From: Schistosoma mansoni
Taxonomy: Eukaryota; Platyhelminthes; Trematoda; Strigeidida; Schistosomatidae
DNA length: 64,000 bases
Direction of reading: 5' to 3'
NCBI RefSeq assembly: GCF_000237925.1
Contig: NC_031495.1
Location: 29,518,679-29,582,678 of the forward strand
The notes under the pieces are model-generated. The model saw nothing but the letters and a program-made list of their open reading frames with translations, made no database searches and was not told where the DNA came from. Position 1 is the stretch's first letter. Each line of letters opens with the position of its first letter. Made by a program: the position numbers and the translations under genes. Positions 26,501 to 38,879 of this stretch are shown here, in pieces.

Positions 26501-29500
26501 TTACCTACATCCATCAGAGCTGTTTCCAGAATGTCAACGATGGCAAAGTTGAAGAGGAATGGTGAGATTGGGAAACCCTGTCTAACTCTACTGCTTGAAT
26601 TGAACAATGTAGAGAGGTGGTTGTATGCCCTCACTCTGTCTGAGGTGTTTGTATATAGGGCCTTTAAGATGTTAATAAACTTTTCAGACACACTCTTCTT
26701 CGATAGATAATCCCAAAGAACAGTCCTGTCCAACGAATCGAAGGCAGCCCTGATTTCAAGAAACACTACGATTGTTGGCCTATGATAAGTATGACGTTGT
26801 TCTAACATTTGGCGGAGGGTGGAGATATGATCAATACATCCTCGACCAAAACTAAAACTAGCATGCTCCTCGCGAGTCAATCTTTCTTGGGTTTTGAACA
26901 ACCTACGAAGTATGACGGAAGCCAATACTTTGAACGCAATTTGGAAGTAGACTCATCCCCTGATAGTTATTACAGGAATGACGTGAACCCTTTTTAAAGA
27001 TAGGGACAAATATCGACTCTTTCCATGACTTGGGAACACTCTCTAGCTCCCAGACCTTTGTAAACAACGTTGTCAGTTCCTTAGCCAGAAAGTCACCACC
27101 ATCTTTAAAAAGAGTCGGAGGTAAGTCATCTGGGCCCGGTAATTTGTAGCGCTTTAAGAGTTGGAGTTCCTTGCGGAGTTCCGCCTCATTTGGTGGAGCA
27201 GTCGTCACCAGCCATAGAGGGCAGGACAGTCCGGTCGATGTTGCCGGAGCAGCAAGCCAGTTGAACTGCCTTTCAATGAGTTTTACCTATCGTCCAAGAC
27301 GTCGAGAGATGTTAGTGATTGGAATCCCGTCATCCTCACAGATTGTTTCACTCACACCAGACTTCTTGCTGCCAGTGGCTCGGATGAGTTGAAAGAGTTT
27401 CCGGCAGTTACCAGATGCAGCTGCTGCTTCCAGCTCATTAGCACGCTCCGACCACCAGGCTTCTTGGTCCTTACGCAAGCTTTGCCCAATTTCATTACGT
27501 AACAGTCTTCGTTTGTGGTCATACTCACGGTCACCCGGAGTAGACCGACGGGCTTCGATGAGTTGTAAGAAGCCTGGAGAAACCCAGTGCTTATAAGCGG
27601 GACGTTTCGCGAAGCCGCAAGCGACTTTACTCGCCATTTTCATGGCGTTAGGCAGTTATAACCAATGCTCATCTATACTTTTCGGTGGGATGGTAGCTAG
27701 CCTAGAAGCTAGCTCGGTTCGACACTTACTTGCAACAGAAGTTGCAATCGATTTGCTAACATCAATCCGTTGATGAAGATCAGTTCGTTGGCCGCTGAAA
27801 AGTAAAGTAAGATTGGCGCAGACCAGGGCATGATCAGAGTCCAGATAGGTACTCCAAAAGGAGCGGCAGTCTTGTACACAACCGCGCCAGCGGTAGCTGA
27901 TCGCGATGTGATCAATTTGAGTCCAGGCTTGAGATGCAGAGGGAGGACGCCAGGTGGCACATCGGCGATGACTGTGCCGGAAGTTAGTGCTAGCCACAAA
28001 CAGGTTGTGGTCTGTGCACAGTTCAAGTAGATGGTCCCCGTTATCTGTCCTGCGATCAACAAGTCCCCATCGGCCACCTAAATGACTCTCTTCTGTGCCT
28101 AGACACCCGACCTGTGCATTGAAGTCTCCGGCTAGTACTACAATATCCGTCGAAGGCACTTTCTGGAGAGGAATAGTTAATTGGTGGTAGAATTCATCCT
28201 TAATTGCATCCGGGCTGCAATCTGTCGGGGCATAGGCGGAGATGACGAAAAGACATCGTTTCTCATGCCGATTTCTTCTCACTTTGATGGAACTTTCCAA
28301 TCTAACGGCACATAACCGACTTTTAGTGGGGACACTATAGAAAAACCAAGATCCTGAAATGCAACACTGAGAACACCAACCCAATTACATTTGATGGAGA
28401 AGCGCTCGAAGAGGTGGAAAGTTTCACACCCCCGGACAGCAACATCGATGAACGTGGAAGATCTGATGTAAATGTAAAGGTGAGGATTGGCAAAGTAAGG
28501 ACATCATTCCTACAGTTGACGAACATATGGAACTAAAACAACTGTCTGCAAGCCAATATGAAAATCAGAATATTCGATACGAACATCAAGCCAACTCTAC
28601 TGTACTAAGCTGAAACATGAGGAACTATCATCAAAAGAGTGAGTATTTATAAACAATTGTTTATGCAAGATACTGAATGTCCGTTGTCGGGAAACCATCA
28701 ACAACAGCCTACTGTGCGAGAGAAGAAACCAGTTTTCATGTGAAGAGGAAATTAGGAAAAGACGTTGGATGAGGATAGGAAACACATTACGGAAATTATC
28801 GAGCTGCATCATGAAGCAAGCACTAACTTGGAATCCTGAAAGTAGACGGAAAAGTGTTAGACCAAAGAATACACTGTCGAGAATTGAAAGCAGACATGAA
28901 AAGGATGAATAGCAACTGTAAATAAATGGGAAGGATTGTCCAGGACAACGTTGTATGGAGAATGCTGGTGGGTGGCCCATACTCCCCGATGGGTAGCAGG
29001 TATAAGTAAGTAATCAATATGATAAAAACTGTTTCGTTGATACTTTTTAAAAAGAAGACTATTATTTCTCTTTAGGTTTATAGAATATTTTTCAAAAATG
29101 AAGATACCTGAAGTGGAAACCCAAAAACAAGGGCTAAAATTAACTCCTGTTTCACATTTAAATGTGGAAGGACGTCAATATACTGTGTCTATATTTTACT
29201 CACTTGATCCCGTTCCTTGTTATATATCTGCAGCTAAAGAGACTGTTTTTCGGATACATGAGACAAAACCATTGGGTGGTGACATACTTATCTTTGTTAC
29301 AGGTAAATATTCTGGATGCAAATAATTGTTAAATTAAGGATGTTACTCAAGCTGTATAAAATTTTTTGACTGTTTTTCCGCAGATGTCTAAATGTGATGA
29401 ATGATAAATTTCACTTTTTTACACGAAGAAATGCCGAAGGAAAGTTTCATTCACATCATATTAATGTAAAATTTAGAGTTACAGAAAAATATTAGTTGCA

Positions 29501-30522
29501 AATTATAAAAAACTAAAGTTAGAAAAATCATTGACAGTACGATTGTAATTTAGAGAATCCTAAAACCTGAGTGTACTCAAACAATAATGATTGTTTTTAC
29601 TTACTGTGATTGATCTTTAATCCAAAAAGATATTTCGAAACAAAGTTGGATAGTATCTCATCACCACTTGCGTTGTCTTAATTTTGTTCCATTCTTTGAC
29701 AGGTCACAACAAATTCAATACACTGTGTACGATGAAACTTCAGTTATTATGATGATCGATAAGAGTTTTGCATAGCAGTGGTGTGGGTTTTATACAGCTT
29801 AAATATAATTTGAAAAAGAAAACTGCCAAATCCTAACTCCATAAGTGAACGGTATCTCACCCACCTAACGACGTCTAGCTCCTGGATGTGCACTAGTAAA
29901 TTGTTTTTTAACCTATCTAGAGATTAGAGATTTCTGATTGTTTTTCAAAGGACGTGCGTGGTTGGTGAGAATTGTCTTCCAGTTAATAAACTTTCCACCA
30001 CCCACTTGACTTCAGCACTGATAGCTTGCATACGTTTCACGCACAACATTCTATCAGTTTCCATTGTAAGCATTTATTGCCACTGAAATGGGATTGAAGA
30101 CTAGAGGTGGACAGTTTGTGACATGGTATGGTATCACAGAATGAAAGATAGTTGCGTTGAATTAACGTTTGCAAGCATTTCACTACAACTCAGTGGGTTA
30201 AGAGATTATTTCACTTAACTTTAAGTGTGAGGCAGTCATAATTCTACTATAGTATGTTTTTGTATTCTTCATAACCTAGGTATACCTTTGTACTGAATGA
30301 AATCAGTCTTGATTGATTTCTTCATAAAATTGGCATTCTGTCTCTTAGTGATGTGGATTTAAGTCTCTGAGAGTGACAGTAGTTCCTCAAAGTTTTAAAA
30401 AATATTTTGGTGGTATAAATTGTTTCTGTAATGTATATGGGCTTTCTATTGATCATTTTTAATCAACTAGTATTTCTAGGTACCGATTTGTAGTGAATAA
30501 TAACGCGGTTTATTACACCGAC

Positions 30523-30569
<47 letters not shown>

Positions 30570-33500
30570 TGAACATTGGCGTTTAAACCTTTTGAGCGAA
30601 ATGAACAAGTGAGTAGTAACTTTCAGAATGCCTTGTGGTTAGTAAGTTGTAACACACACACAATGAAGTTTTGTGCGGAACTGTTTTTCTCGTTTCATCG
30701 GTATGCTGGTATCGTATTATATATCTTATATTGATATATAGTTAGACTCGATACGAAGTTTTCCCAGGAAGCTTATGGAACTGCTATATGAGAGTAGTAA
30801 CAATATTCCATATATTTAAATGCAAGAACAGGTAAGCGGTCATTTGGAATTGGAATTCAAAAACATAAGGGGTGGGTGATGCATTAATTAAATGAGGTCC
30901 GGAGACAGATAAGATAGATTGTGTAATAATTTTAGATGTTATGAAGGATTTATATGAGATTAAATGAATTAAGGGAATGAAAACGCATAAGTGGAGGGAT
31001 GGTTTTGGTGTACATAAAATAAGAATTAGTTAAGAGAAGACCCCATAACAAAATAAACACTAATAAAATGATAATGACAAAGTAGTGATAAGTTTATTAC
31101 TCTCTTTTTGGATACATAAGTCAGGTTTTCGTTTTTTATTGGTATTGCTTCGGCAAACCAAAGAGACGTTGCGTTTTTTGTCTGCTAATAATTTTGAAGG
31201 CTTGTGAAATGACTATGGTATGGCTTGTGTCAAGTGAATGCCGAGCTATTGCATTGTTTAGAGCCATTGTGTCTCTCAGTTTCAAGTTCTTTGAAACGTG
31301 CTCAGAAATGCGAATTTAATGTTATAATCGATTGATTCTAAGTAGTTACTTGAAAGATGCTTGTTAAAATAGACCAAATAAATTACTTCTACTATTATAT
31401 ACTCTCACTAAATTTCACAATAAACATGTCTTTTATTGTAAATCAAAATAATACTCTTTATATCTATGACAAAAAAATGATATTGAGTTTAAATTATTTG
31501 ACCTATGAGTAAAAATTACCCAAGACTGGAATATTCAATTGATATAATGAGAAAATTAGGAGAAAAGTTCATGGTCATATAGAAAAGGTCAAATGTGAAT
31601 TATACATTCAATGAATATAGTTAACAAAACCTTGCATTAACTATGTTTGCTTTAAAAAAAATTATTTTTATATTAACAATCGATATGATAAAAATTAATC
31701 TCTTTTTTCAAATATCTGCTGTTAAAAGTAAACTCAGTTAGATATGTCATTAAAGTCAAATATAATGAATCTATATTATTCTGCATCAGTGTTTGTTTTA
31801 GCTTTATTCAAATTCATAAAGGAAACCAATTGTGTCAAATTTAACTACTGACTTGACACAGTTTAGTTCACATTTCAGTATTTTTCTTTTTAAGTAGTAA
31901 GTACAATCAATCTGTCCCAATTAGTTGGTTTTTTTTCAGTTTATTTCTGAATAATACGTCATAAAATCTACTTTGTTAGGACATGTTATGAATCATGTCT
32001 TATAGATTTAAGGAAACTTCATCCTTAGTTTCCATTAATTACAATTAGTAGTCTAGACTTTATTGTGTCTATTGTGATTAGACTTGTTCACATGACCTGA
32101 TTACTTAGCTACAGTATTTAACAATACGTCTATTCATCAAAATATTTTACTTATTTTGAGATAGGCGTATTGTACACTTTTTTCAATGTTCCATTACTGA
32201 TTGATGTGTTTTGTTTATCTTCCACCACATACTACTTCAGGGCGCAAAACATAATAGAAGTACTTTTTTTATCAGTTAAGACTTTCATATTTTTGCAATA
32301 ACATCGAATGCGTATTTATACATTTATACTTTGTTTCACAACTTTTCAGTCTTTTTTTACATAGTCAACTGAGTTGGCATCATGTTGAACAATATACAAA
32401 AGTTGCAGAAATCTGTTCCTATTGGACATTGATATTAGGAATTGATGATAATATAAAGATATCGACCTTTGTTTACCGTCAGATTTTTGGTATTGATTAT
32501 GCATATTGAGAGTTCAGTAGTCGATAGGTTGTTCTATTTCAAAGGATAACTGATAAGTATATACCCAGTAATTGTTTATTTTTCTCTTTTATTCATTAGT
32601 CGAATTACTGATAAGTGTGACAAATTTCAGTTGAAATACTAATTTAACTAATGACCTGATACAATAATTATTATAAATTTGAATGAATTTGCTGCTGACT
32701 AAGTTAATATATGGTTCCTTCAACCTGAAATTATTAATTAGTTATGGTTTTAGATGAACGTGGCTATTTTGTAGCTGTAACGTTGTGGGTATTCATGTTT
32801 ATCTTAGTAGTTTGAGTTTTTGTACGAAGATGCACTGCAACGAAATTTGGAGGCATTAAACTTGGTTGCAATTTTGGTTAGTATTTCTTTTTTGGAAAAT
32901 ACTTACATTCAGTTTTATTTTGATTCCCAAGGTCAGAATGAAGTTTCCCAACTGGTTAGCAATCTAATTGAAGAATATCGGAACCGCAAGGAGCGTTTCT
33001 TAAATACTCAACAACAAAGTTCCAAAACAAAGTTACCTACTACTTACCCACCTTTACGTTGCTTACAGCTTCATGGTTCCCTTCCTCAGCATGAACAGCT
33101 TCGTATTTTTGAACGACCAACTCGGTCTTGTCGTAAAGTTATCGTGGCCACTAATGTTGCGGAAGCGTCAGTTACAATTCCTGGGATTTCTTATGTGATT
33201 GATTGTGGCTTTTCAAGAATTCGAGCTTATAATCCTGTTAATGGGCTTGAAGCTTTAGTTACTATACCTATATCTCAAGCTTCAGCACGCCAGCGTGCTG
33301 GTCGAGCCGGCCGTACAAGAACTGGACAGGTTAGTAACATATTATTGAGTCACCTATATCTCTTGGCTAAGTTTTTATTTACATCGTTATTTCATTTACA
33401 ATAATAATAATAATAATAATAATAAAAGTTTTAAAGTCTGTTAACTCGCTCTTTCACAGATACCATTAGCGAGTTTATTAGTTACCGTGTTCATTTAAAT

Positions 33501-36058
33501 TATTTCTGTTAATTTTTCCTATTAGTTGATGTCAGTACTAAGAGAATATAATACCGAAAATATATTATTTATAATTTGTAAAGACAATCAGGTAAAACTC
33601 TCAATATACATATTTACCAATCAAATTGATTCATCATGAGATTATTTCCATGTATCTAAGTTGTTTTATTATGATATTCATAAAGCTTTTTTGTCACGTA
33701 CATACAATCAAATGAACACTGAATAAACGGAAATTAATCGTAATTTCAGTTCGCTAACAGTGCTTATATCTAAACTGTCATTATATCTTTCTAAATCACC
33801 TCTACATACAATAACACTAGTCGTGTCACATCTTTATCCTTTTTGGGACACCTCCCAGAAAGCGCAACGAAGCTTCCAGAGGCCCTAAAGAAGCCTAAGA
33901 GATTCCATCCAATCAGAACGTGATAGGACTTTCTAGAATACCAACATGGCATACTACGACTGAACATTACATAACTTCCTACTTGCGAATCGGTTGGATT
34001 ATAATGATGTTATAGCCCGGACTAAAAACTATAAATACCCCTGTTTTCCTGTACATATTTTGAAACTTACTTAATAACTACTTCCAGTTGTTTCTTCTGT
34101 TTTTTTCATTTGTGGCTGGGTTTTATGCATTTGAGTGCTGATATCCGCATGCAGTATTAGCGGCCGTAGAAGTCCTTGTTTATTATCATATATTGATAAT
34201 AATTTTTAAGTAATAACTAATTGTGTGTAATTAAAATATCATTGATTTTCATATTTACAACAAATTATAGTTCCTTTTTTCTGTCACTTATGATATTACA
34301 GGCTTACCGGCTTTATACTGAAGAGGCATATAATAAACTCTTGCCACGTTTTACATTACCAGAGTCTTTACGTGTCGATTTATCTGGTGCTTTGTTACGC
34401 TTAAAAACGCTTGGTATCGATCGTTTAGCTCAGTTTGATTGGCTCGATCCACCACCTGCATCACATGTAGGTCAGTCTGCTGAACGACTTGTGGCTTTAG
34501 GTGCTCTCGATGCTAGTTCTGGTCATCTTACAATTCCTCGTGGTTTAAAATTAGCAGAAGTGTCTACAACATGTGGTTTAGACCAACCTTCAACTGCAGC
34601 TGCATTATTAGGTGCTTGTGATGAAGGATGTTCTCAGGAGATTGCTGCCATTGTATCATTAATGCAAGTGAGTAATTGATTTGGTATGGCCTTACATTCC
34701 AGTAATAACAATCTGTTATTTATTGGTACGTAAAAAAATTATACTGAGACTTTTATATAACTATGAATTTTTATGAATATTTTATGTATTTTTGCTTGGC
34801 TTTTTAGATTCAACGAATATTTACGGTTTCCGATTACAAACACACAAGTGATCGTATTCGTAGGCAGACTTTCGGCTGTCAGCAGGGTGATCATTTAACA
34901 GAGCTAAATGCATTTGTTGCTTATGAGAACCAATCAAAACTATTATCAAAGTCGGAACTTCGAACATGGTGTCGAGAAGTAGGTTTAAATGAACGTGGGC
35001 TAGCTCATGCAGTTATACTACGTGATCGAATTGGCTCCATGTTTCATCGTTTAAAATTGCCGTGGGTAAAAGCAGAGCCTGAGGGAAATCCTAATCCAGT
35101 TCTACGGGCGATTGTTCGCGGATTCTTTCATCAAGTAACAATTTGCGTCATTGAACTTTTGTTTTTTAATCTTATACAACTCTCTTGTAGGATAGTGTTT
35201 AATTGTTTTTAGAAAACCTCAGCTACTAGTACTAGTTTTCTGCAACCGTAAAGTTTAGATTCATGATATAACATCTGGTAGTCTATATGTATTTTCCTTT
35301 GTAAGGATATTTTTCATTATGGACTGGTGTTAGCTAGAAGAAAAAACAGATATTTTGTCCTAACTGGGATTTCTAAGCAAAATTCACGACTCCATACTGG
35401 ATCAAACCAAGAACCTTTAAGTTATCCAATGTTGACTATACCATTCATAAACAGTAAATCGGGATTCAATGGTGTTCACTTCCAAATTAAGTGAGTTCAC
35501 ACATGTTGCTCGACAAATATCCATTACTATTGGTGGGTAACTAACTGTATTATTCTGATATGGTTTGTGGTAACTGCAATTATTCTAATGACACTTTGAA
35601 CCCAGGTACGACAGTTTCCTCGACATCCTCACAACTGCACATGGTTGCTTCAATTTAAATTCATTCAATAAACAATGACCTTTTGTGATTAGTGTAGAAA
35701 TTTATTGTGTGTTTCAAAGCATATATTTATATATTTTCTATGACATTCAAGTTGTTTCGTTAGAGTTACATATGTTCAATTACTTAACTGTTTGTTTTCA
35801 TAACTGTTGTTTATCCTGAAATTGCATATCCAACTCTTAAATAAAGTTTATCTATCTTTATTTTGAATAGATAACCTAATGAAATTAACTTCGAAGTAGA
35901 CATATAAATGAATTATTGAATTTCTTGCGATTAGTTACCTCGATAAACTTTTGTAGAGTAATAACAACAAATATTGTGAGATGAATTGTATGTATTTCAT
36001 TATTTCACGTGTACTATATCTTCCACATACTAACTGATTTTTAGAAATAAGAAAATGT

Positions 36059-36093
<35 letters not shown>

Positions 36094-38353
36094 GTGTGAA
36101 ATCCATCAAGTCATTTAGTTCATTGGTTTCAAATAATTACAAATAGTTTCTATATTTGTGCAAGCTCAATTCATAGGCAACAGGAATAGGCGAGAGACAG
36201 AGCGAGACTATGACATGATTGAATATGAAAAATATGTACAAATTGTCATGATTACTCTAAGTGAAATGATGAAAATCATAGTAATTACCCAAAAATATAA
36301 AAATAAAGTGCATGTTACTCACAAAATTACATTTGTCAAACATTTCATTTATTGGTACAAATCAGCGTATGTTTGTGGAAGATTTAGAGCACGTAAAAGA
36401 AAATGAATTCATTTCATCTCACATTATTTGTTGTTCTTGTTGTTAAAATGAACTTCTTATACAATCCATAATTTTAGCGATATTTGATGTAAGAATTATA
36501 CTTTATCTTCAAATATTGCAATATGCAGTGAACAGAATAATGCACAACAAGCAGTAGATTCTAATCTACTACCCAATTGGAATATACTTTGTGTGGTTTT
36601 GATTTCTTATGAACAACGATGGGAACACTGGGATATAGACACTTATAGCCCTTACATTGTACATGAAGTAATCCAAATATCTTTTTGGTATATTTAAATG
36701 AAATATTTCTTTGAAATATGATTAATATTTCTGAACTAGTTAGATAAGTAATATCAGCAACGGATACGAAGCAACAGTGAGCCAATGTTTGATCCTAATT
36801 TAGGGTTTCTCAGGGGCACTAAACTAAACAGTTAGGTTCCGATCCAGTGGTTGAATGGCACTGTGTTTGCTTCAACACTTAAAGATCATGACTGGTGCCA
36901 CGTCTTGGTTCGGCCGTCCCTAACCTCCTAACCTACTCCTACACTAAATAACTTCGCCCGTCAAGGTAGCCGGTGGTTAAACATATGTAACACGTATCAA
37001 GACCACCTGAGTTGATCACGGTTTACTACCTTGTCAACTGATTTGCCATATTTACCTAGTACCCTACCCCTAACCTCGGCATTGCTCAGTCGATGGTCCT
37101 AAAATACACGAGCGATGGTTCGAGGATTATTGTGATTGAATGCTAGTAACCTACGAATATCCTCTAATACTAATGATCATGTTTCTGAGCCATGAGGTCG
37201 AACAGAGCGAACTGCTGCTCATTATACTTATCCTTTGGTTGACAAATGGCTATTTCGCCTACACCACAAGTGAACCAAGTTAACAAAATCCGTGGTCGGG
37301 ATTTCGCCAGACACTAGGCCACAAGGACTGATGAAAATTCCAAAGCAAATTAAATGGCCAGCACACTAAACTACTTTACTCCTTGTTATTAATTCAGATG
37401 CTAACTCAGGTTTGTCTTAAGGTAACATTTTGCATTTGGAGGGATATAATCGCATTTCAAACATGCTTATATTTTTGCTTAGGGCAGTCAGAAGACTGAG
37501 TTTTGCTAGCCTCTTGACCAAACAGTACTATGTCATCTACTTATTTTAAGTCAATAAGGAGGTATCCTAGCAGAAAATCAACTCATAATATATCAGATAA
37601 TGAGAGTGTTATCTCTAAAAGAATGTCTGTGAAAAATTTAAATAAAAATTAGGAAATTGGATAGCCTTGATAAACGCCACTTGAAGTTACCAGTTCCGAA
37701 GATAGTTTACCATTAGCTCTAACTTGACAATTAATATTTGAGTACAAAGCCTGCACAAGGCTGATGTACTATAAAAAGTCCGAAGGAAAAATTCGGCATC
37801 TACTCAGCTCTCCCTAGTTTCCAGTGGTTCTGTAGTTAATATCAGTTTTTTTCACACCGATCATCTTTAAAACGAACAAATCTCCATATATATATGAAAT
37901 ATGTATGAGGTTAAATTCTGCGATGTTTATCAGTGATAGCCTGTTAAATGTCATTTTAGTTAGCATATTTATTTTATTATGTAGTTCATTTATTTATTTG
38001 ATGTTTTTTACATTCCATTAAAAAAGGCTGCTCGTCTCGCTTCATCTGGTTCACATTATTTAACTATAAGAGGAGATCATCAATTACGTTTACATCCTAA
38101 CTGTATTTTATATTCGTCTACAACACGTTGGCCCGCTTATATCTTATTTACAAATGTATTTCTCACACCCAGTTTGGATTACAATAATGATACTAAATCA
38201 AATATTAACAATAATAAGAATGACTTGTCAAGTACGTGTATCAGTGGTGTCAGTGTTATACAACCAGATTGGTTGCTGGAATTAGCTCCACATTATTATC
38301 AATTCGGTACAGATAGAGAACATTTAGAACATTCTTTAGGAATAAAAAAATGA
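20502..38353 (+). CDS. DHX35: DHX35, DEAH-box RNA helicase
   Basis: Eight exons: 20502-20713, 21655-21883, 23325-23554, 29076-29302, 32932-33329, 34302-34667, 34808-35134 and 38027-38353. All junctions are GT..AG and phases match, giving 771 residues (I recall about 703 for human). Seen: motif [10 protein letters not shown] (77-85), Ia TQPRRVAA (114-121), II DEVH (184-187, where the family has DEAH), III SAT (217-219), [12 protein letters not shown] (from 372) and [10 protein letters not shown] (420-427). The winged-helix/ratchet region and OB fold follow, with [14 protein letters not shown] and the ending [11 protein letters not shown]. Known role: ATP-dependent RNA helicase found in spliceosomal C complexes. 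Introns 1-5 and 7 are 0.9-5.5 kb and intron 6 is only 140 nt; introns 3, 4 and 7 carry transposon remnants. Confidence 0.95.
21884..23324. other. DHX35 intron 2
   Basis: AT-rich intron of 1.4 kb with no recognisable repeat or RNA gene. Confidence 0.6.
24716..25385 (+). mobile_element. SR2-like RTE fragment in DHX35 intron 3
   Basis: Plus-strand RT fragment starting at [15 protein letters not shown] next to a (TA)n tract, then broken by frameshifts (GVSKFR-like and [14 protein letters not shown]-like segments remain) up to a WIMKTS-like block near 25370. 5'-truncated, and cut off on its 3' side by the repeat that follows. Confidence 0.75.
25386..25500 (-). repeat. Dispersed repeat family 3' end (copy 3)
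   Basis: On the minus strand this reads GTGGCGTATACATACCTGGT, then CCTTGTACCAATATTTATG: the same 3' end as the copies at 16539-16640 and 56140-56235. It directly abuts the broken SR2-like fragment. Confidence 0.6.
25640..28345 (-). mobile_element. RTE-like retrotransposon, nearly full coding length, in DHX35 intron 3
   Basis: Minus strand, in order: endonuclease 28330-27656 ([42 protein letters not shown]), linker (27643-27287, [15 protein letters not shown]), RT start (27208-26903, [16 protein letters not shown]), RT core (26925-26428, [36 protein letters not shown] intact) and the C-terminal domain (26412-25650, [26 protein letters not shown]). Four or more frameshifts inactivate it. The 5' end of the endonuclease is replaced at 28345 by a plus-strand SR2-like fragment. 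The subfamily differs from the copies at 17.7 and 42 kb. Confidence 0.85.
28346..29013 (+). mobile_element. SR2-like RTE 3' fragment
   Basis: Plus-strand 3' part of an SR2-like element ([19 protein letters not shown] onward), with stop codons (for example TAA at 28534-28536), ending in a TAAG-type tail at 29001-29013. It is nearly identical to 43928-44572, including the same stops. The end of the insert is only about 60 bp upstream of DHX35 exon 4. Confidence 0.85.
30526..30566. repeat. (AT)n microsatellite, about 20 units
   Basis: Uninterrupted TA/AT run of about 41 bp, the longest simple repeat in the window. Confidence 0.95.
30830..31330 (-). mobile_element. Penelope-like GIY-YIG fragment in DHX35 intron 4
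   Basis: From about 31320 down to 31135 the minus strand has an open frame of about 58 codons that matches the second half of a Penelope-type GIY-YIG nuclease: [39 protein letters not shown], then a stop. The first half is gone. 30830-31130 is probably its 3' UTR. It differs clearly from the copy at 7474-7790. Confidence 0.6.
33400..33424. repeat. (AAT)n microsatellite
   Basis: Eight consecutive ATA/AAT triplets in DHX35 intron 5. Confidence 0.9.
33826..34190 (+). repeat. Possible solo LTR or promoter-like island
   Basis: A GC-richer island within AT-rich intron 5 of DHX35 containing CCAATCAGA (about 33909) and a TATA box CTATAAATACCCC (about 34029) at plausible spacing, as in LTR promoters. 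I could not define ends, a target duplication or a second copy, so the call is tentative. Confidence 0.3.
36061..36088. repeat. (TA)n microsatellite
   Basis: Perfect TA run of about 27 bp. Confidence 0.9.
36880..37560 (-). mobile_element. Old RTE-like remnant in DHX35 intron 7
   Basis: Minus-strand nucleotide similarity to the C-terminal domain of the RTE copies (compare TGGTGCCACGTCTTGG at about 36895 with 42030, and the AACACGTATC block), with many indels and no open frame. A degenerate RT block may continue to about 37830. Confidence 0.65.
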
Positions 38354-38379
38354 TGAATATACTAGTCAAACCAACTAGT

Positions 38380-38407
<28 letters not shown>
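38380..38407. repeat. (TA)n microsatellite in DHX35 3' UTR
   Basis: Perfect TA run starting 27 bp after the DHX35 stop codon. Confidence 0.9.
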
Positions 38408-38411
<4 letters not shown>

Positions 38412-38421
38412 CTTTCTGTAT

Positions 38422-38427
38422 AATAAA
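38422..38427 (+). terminator. Candidate DHX35 polyadenylation signal
   Basis: An AATAAA hexamer lies 69 nt downstream of the DHX35 TGA, just after the TA microsatellite. A second A/T-rich candidate is near 38580. Confidence 0.5.
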
Positions 38428-38879
38428 ATGTAGTCTTCATATTTGAAAGAAACAGTCAATTTTTGTTAAAATTACAAGTGATCGATGGTTATTAACATGT
38501 GTGTAAATATATTTGGTTGCATTTCCCTGTATTCTACTAAATTATTCTGTACAAATCCAATCTTGAGATGTTTTATATTAAATAAATCTTTAACGGTTTG
38601 TTATGATTTCATTATCTTTCATTTGAGTTAAGCTAGATTTATTCGGCGTGTGTAGAAGTAAATATATTGTTTTTTGTGTTCAATCATTTTCTCAATACAT
38701 TACGCGTAATTTCTGGTGCTTTAGGGACATCAGAAACACTCCATACAAAGTAAAATGATAGTATTTTTAAGAATTTGAAAAGGAAAAGGTTGTATAATTT
38801 TTAAGTCAATTAACTTTTTAATAAAAGGTATTGTATTGTTGATAATATAACCAAGACATAATTATTCTTGTTTCTGATG

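Larger units (their letters stand above)
29303..32931. other. DHX35 intron 4
   Basis: Large AT-rich intron. It holds a long (AT)n tract and a Penelope-like remnant (both listed). The rest shows nothing I can assign. Confidence 0.6.
35135..38026. other. DHX35 intron 7
   Basis: AT-rich intron with a (TA)n tract (36061-36088) and an old RTE remnant (36880-37560). No gene is seen. Open frames around 36158-36406 have no similarity I can recognise. Confidence 0.6.
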
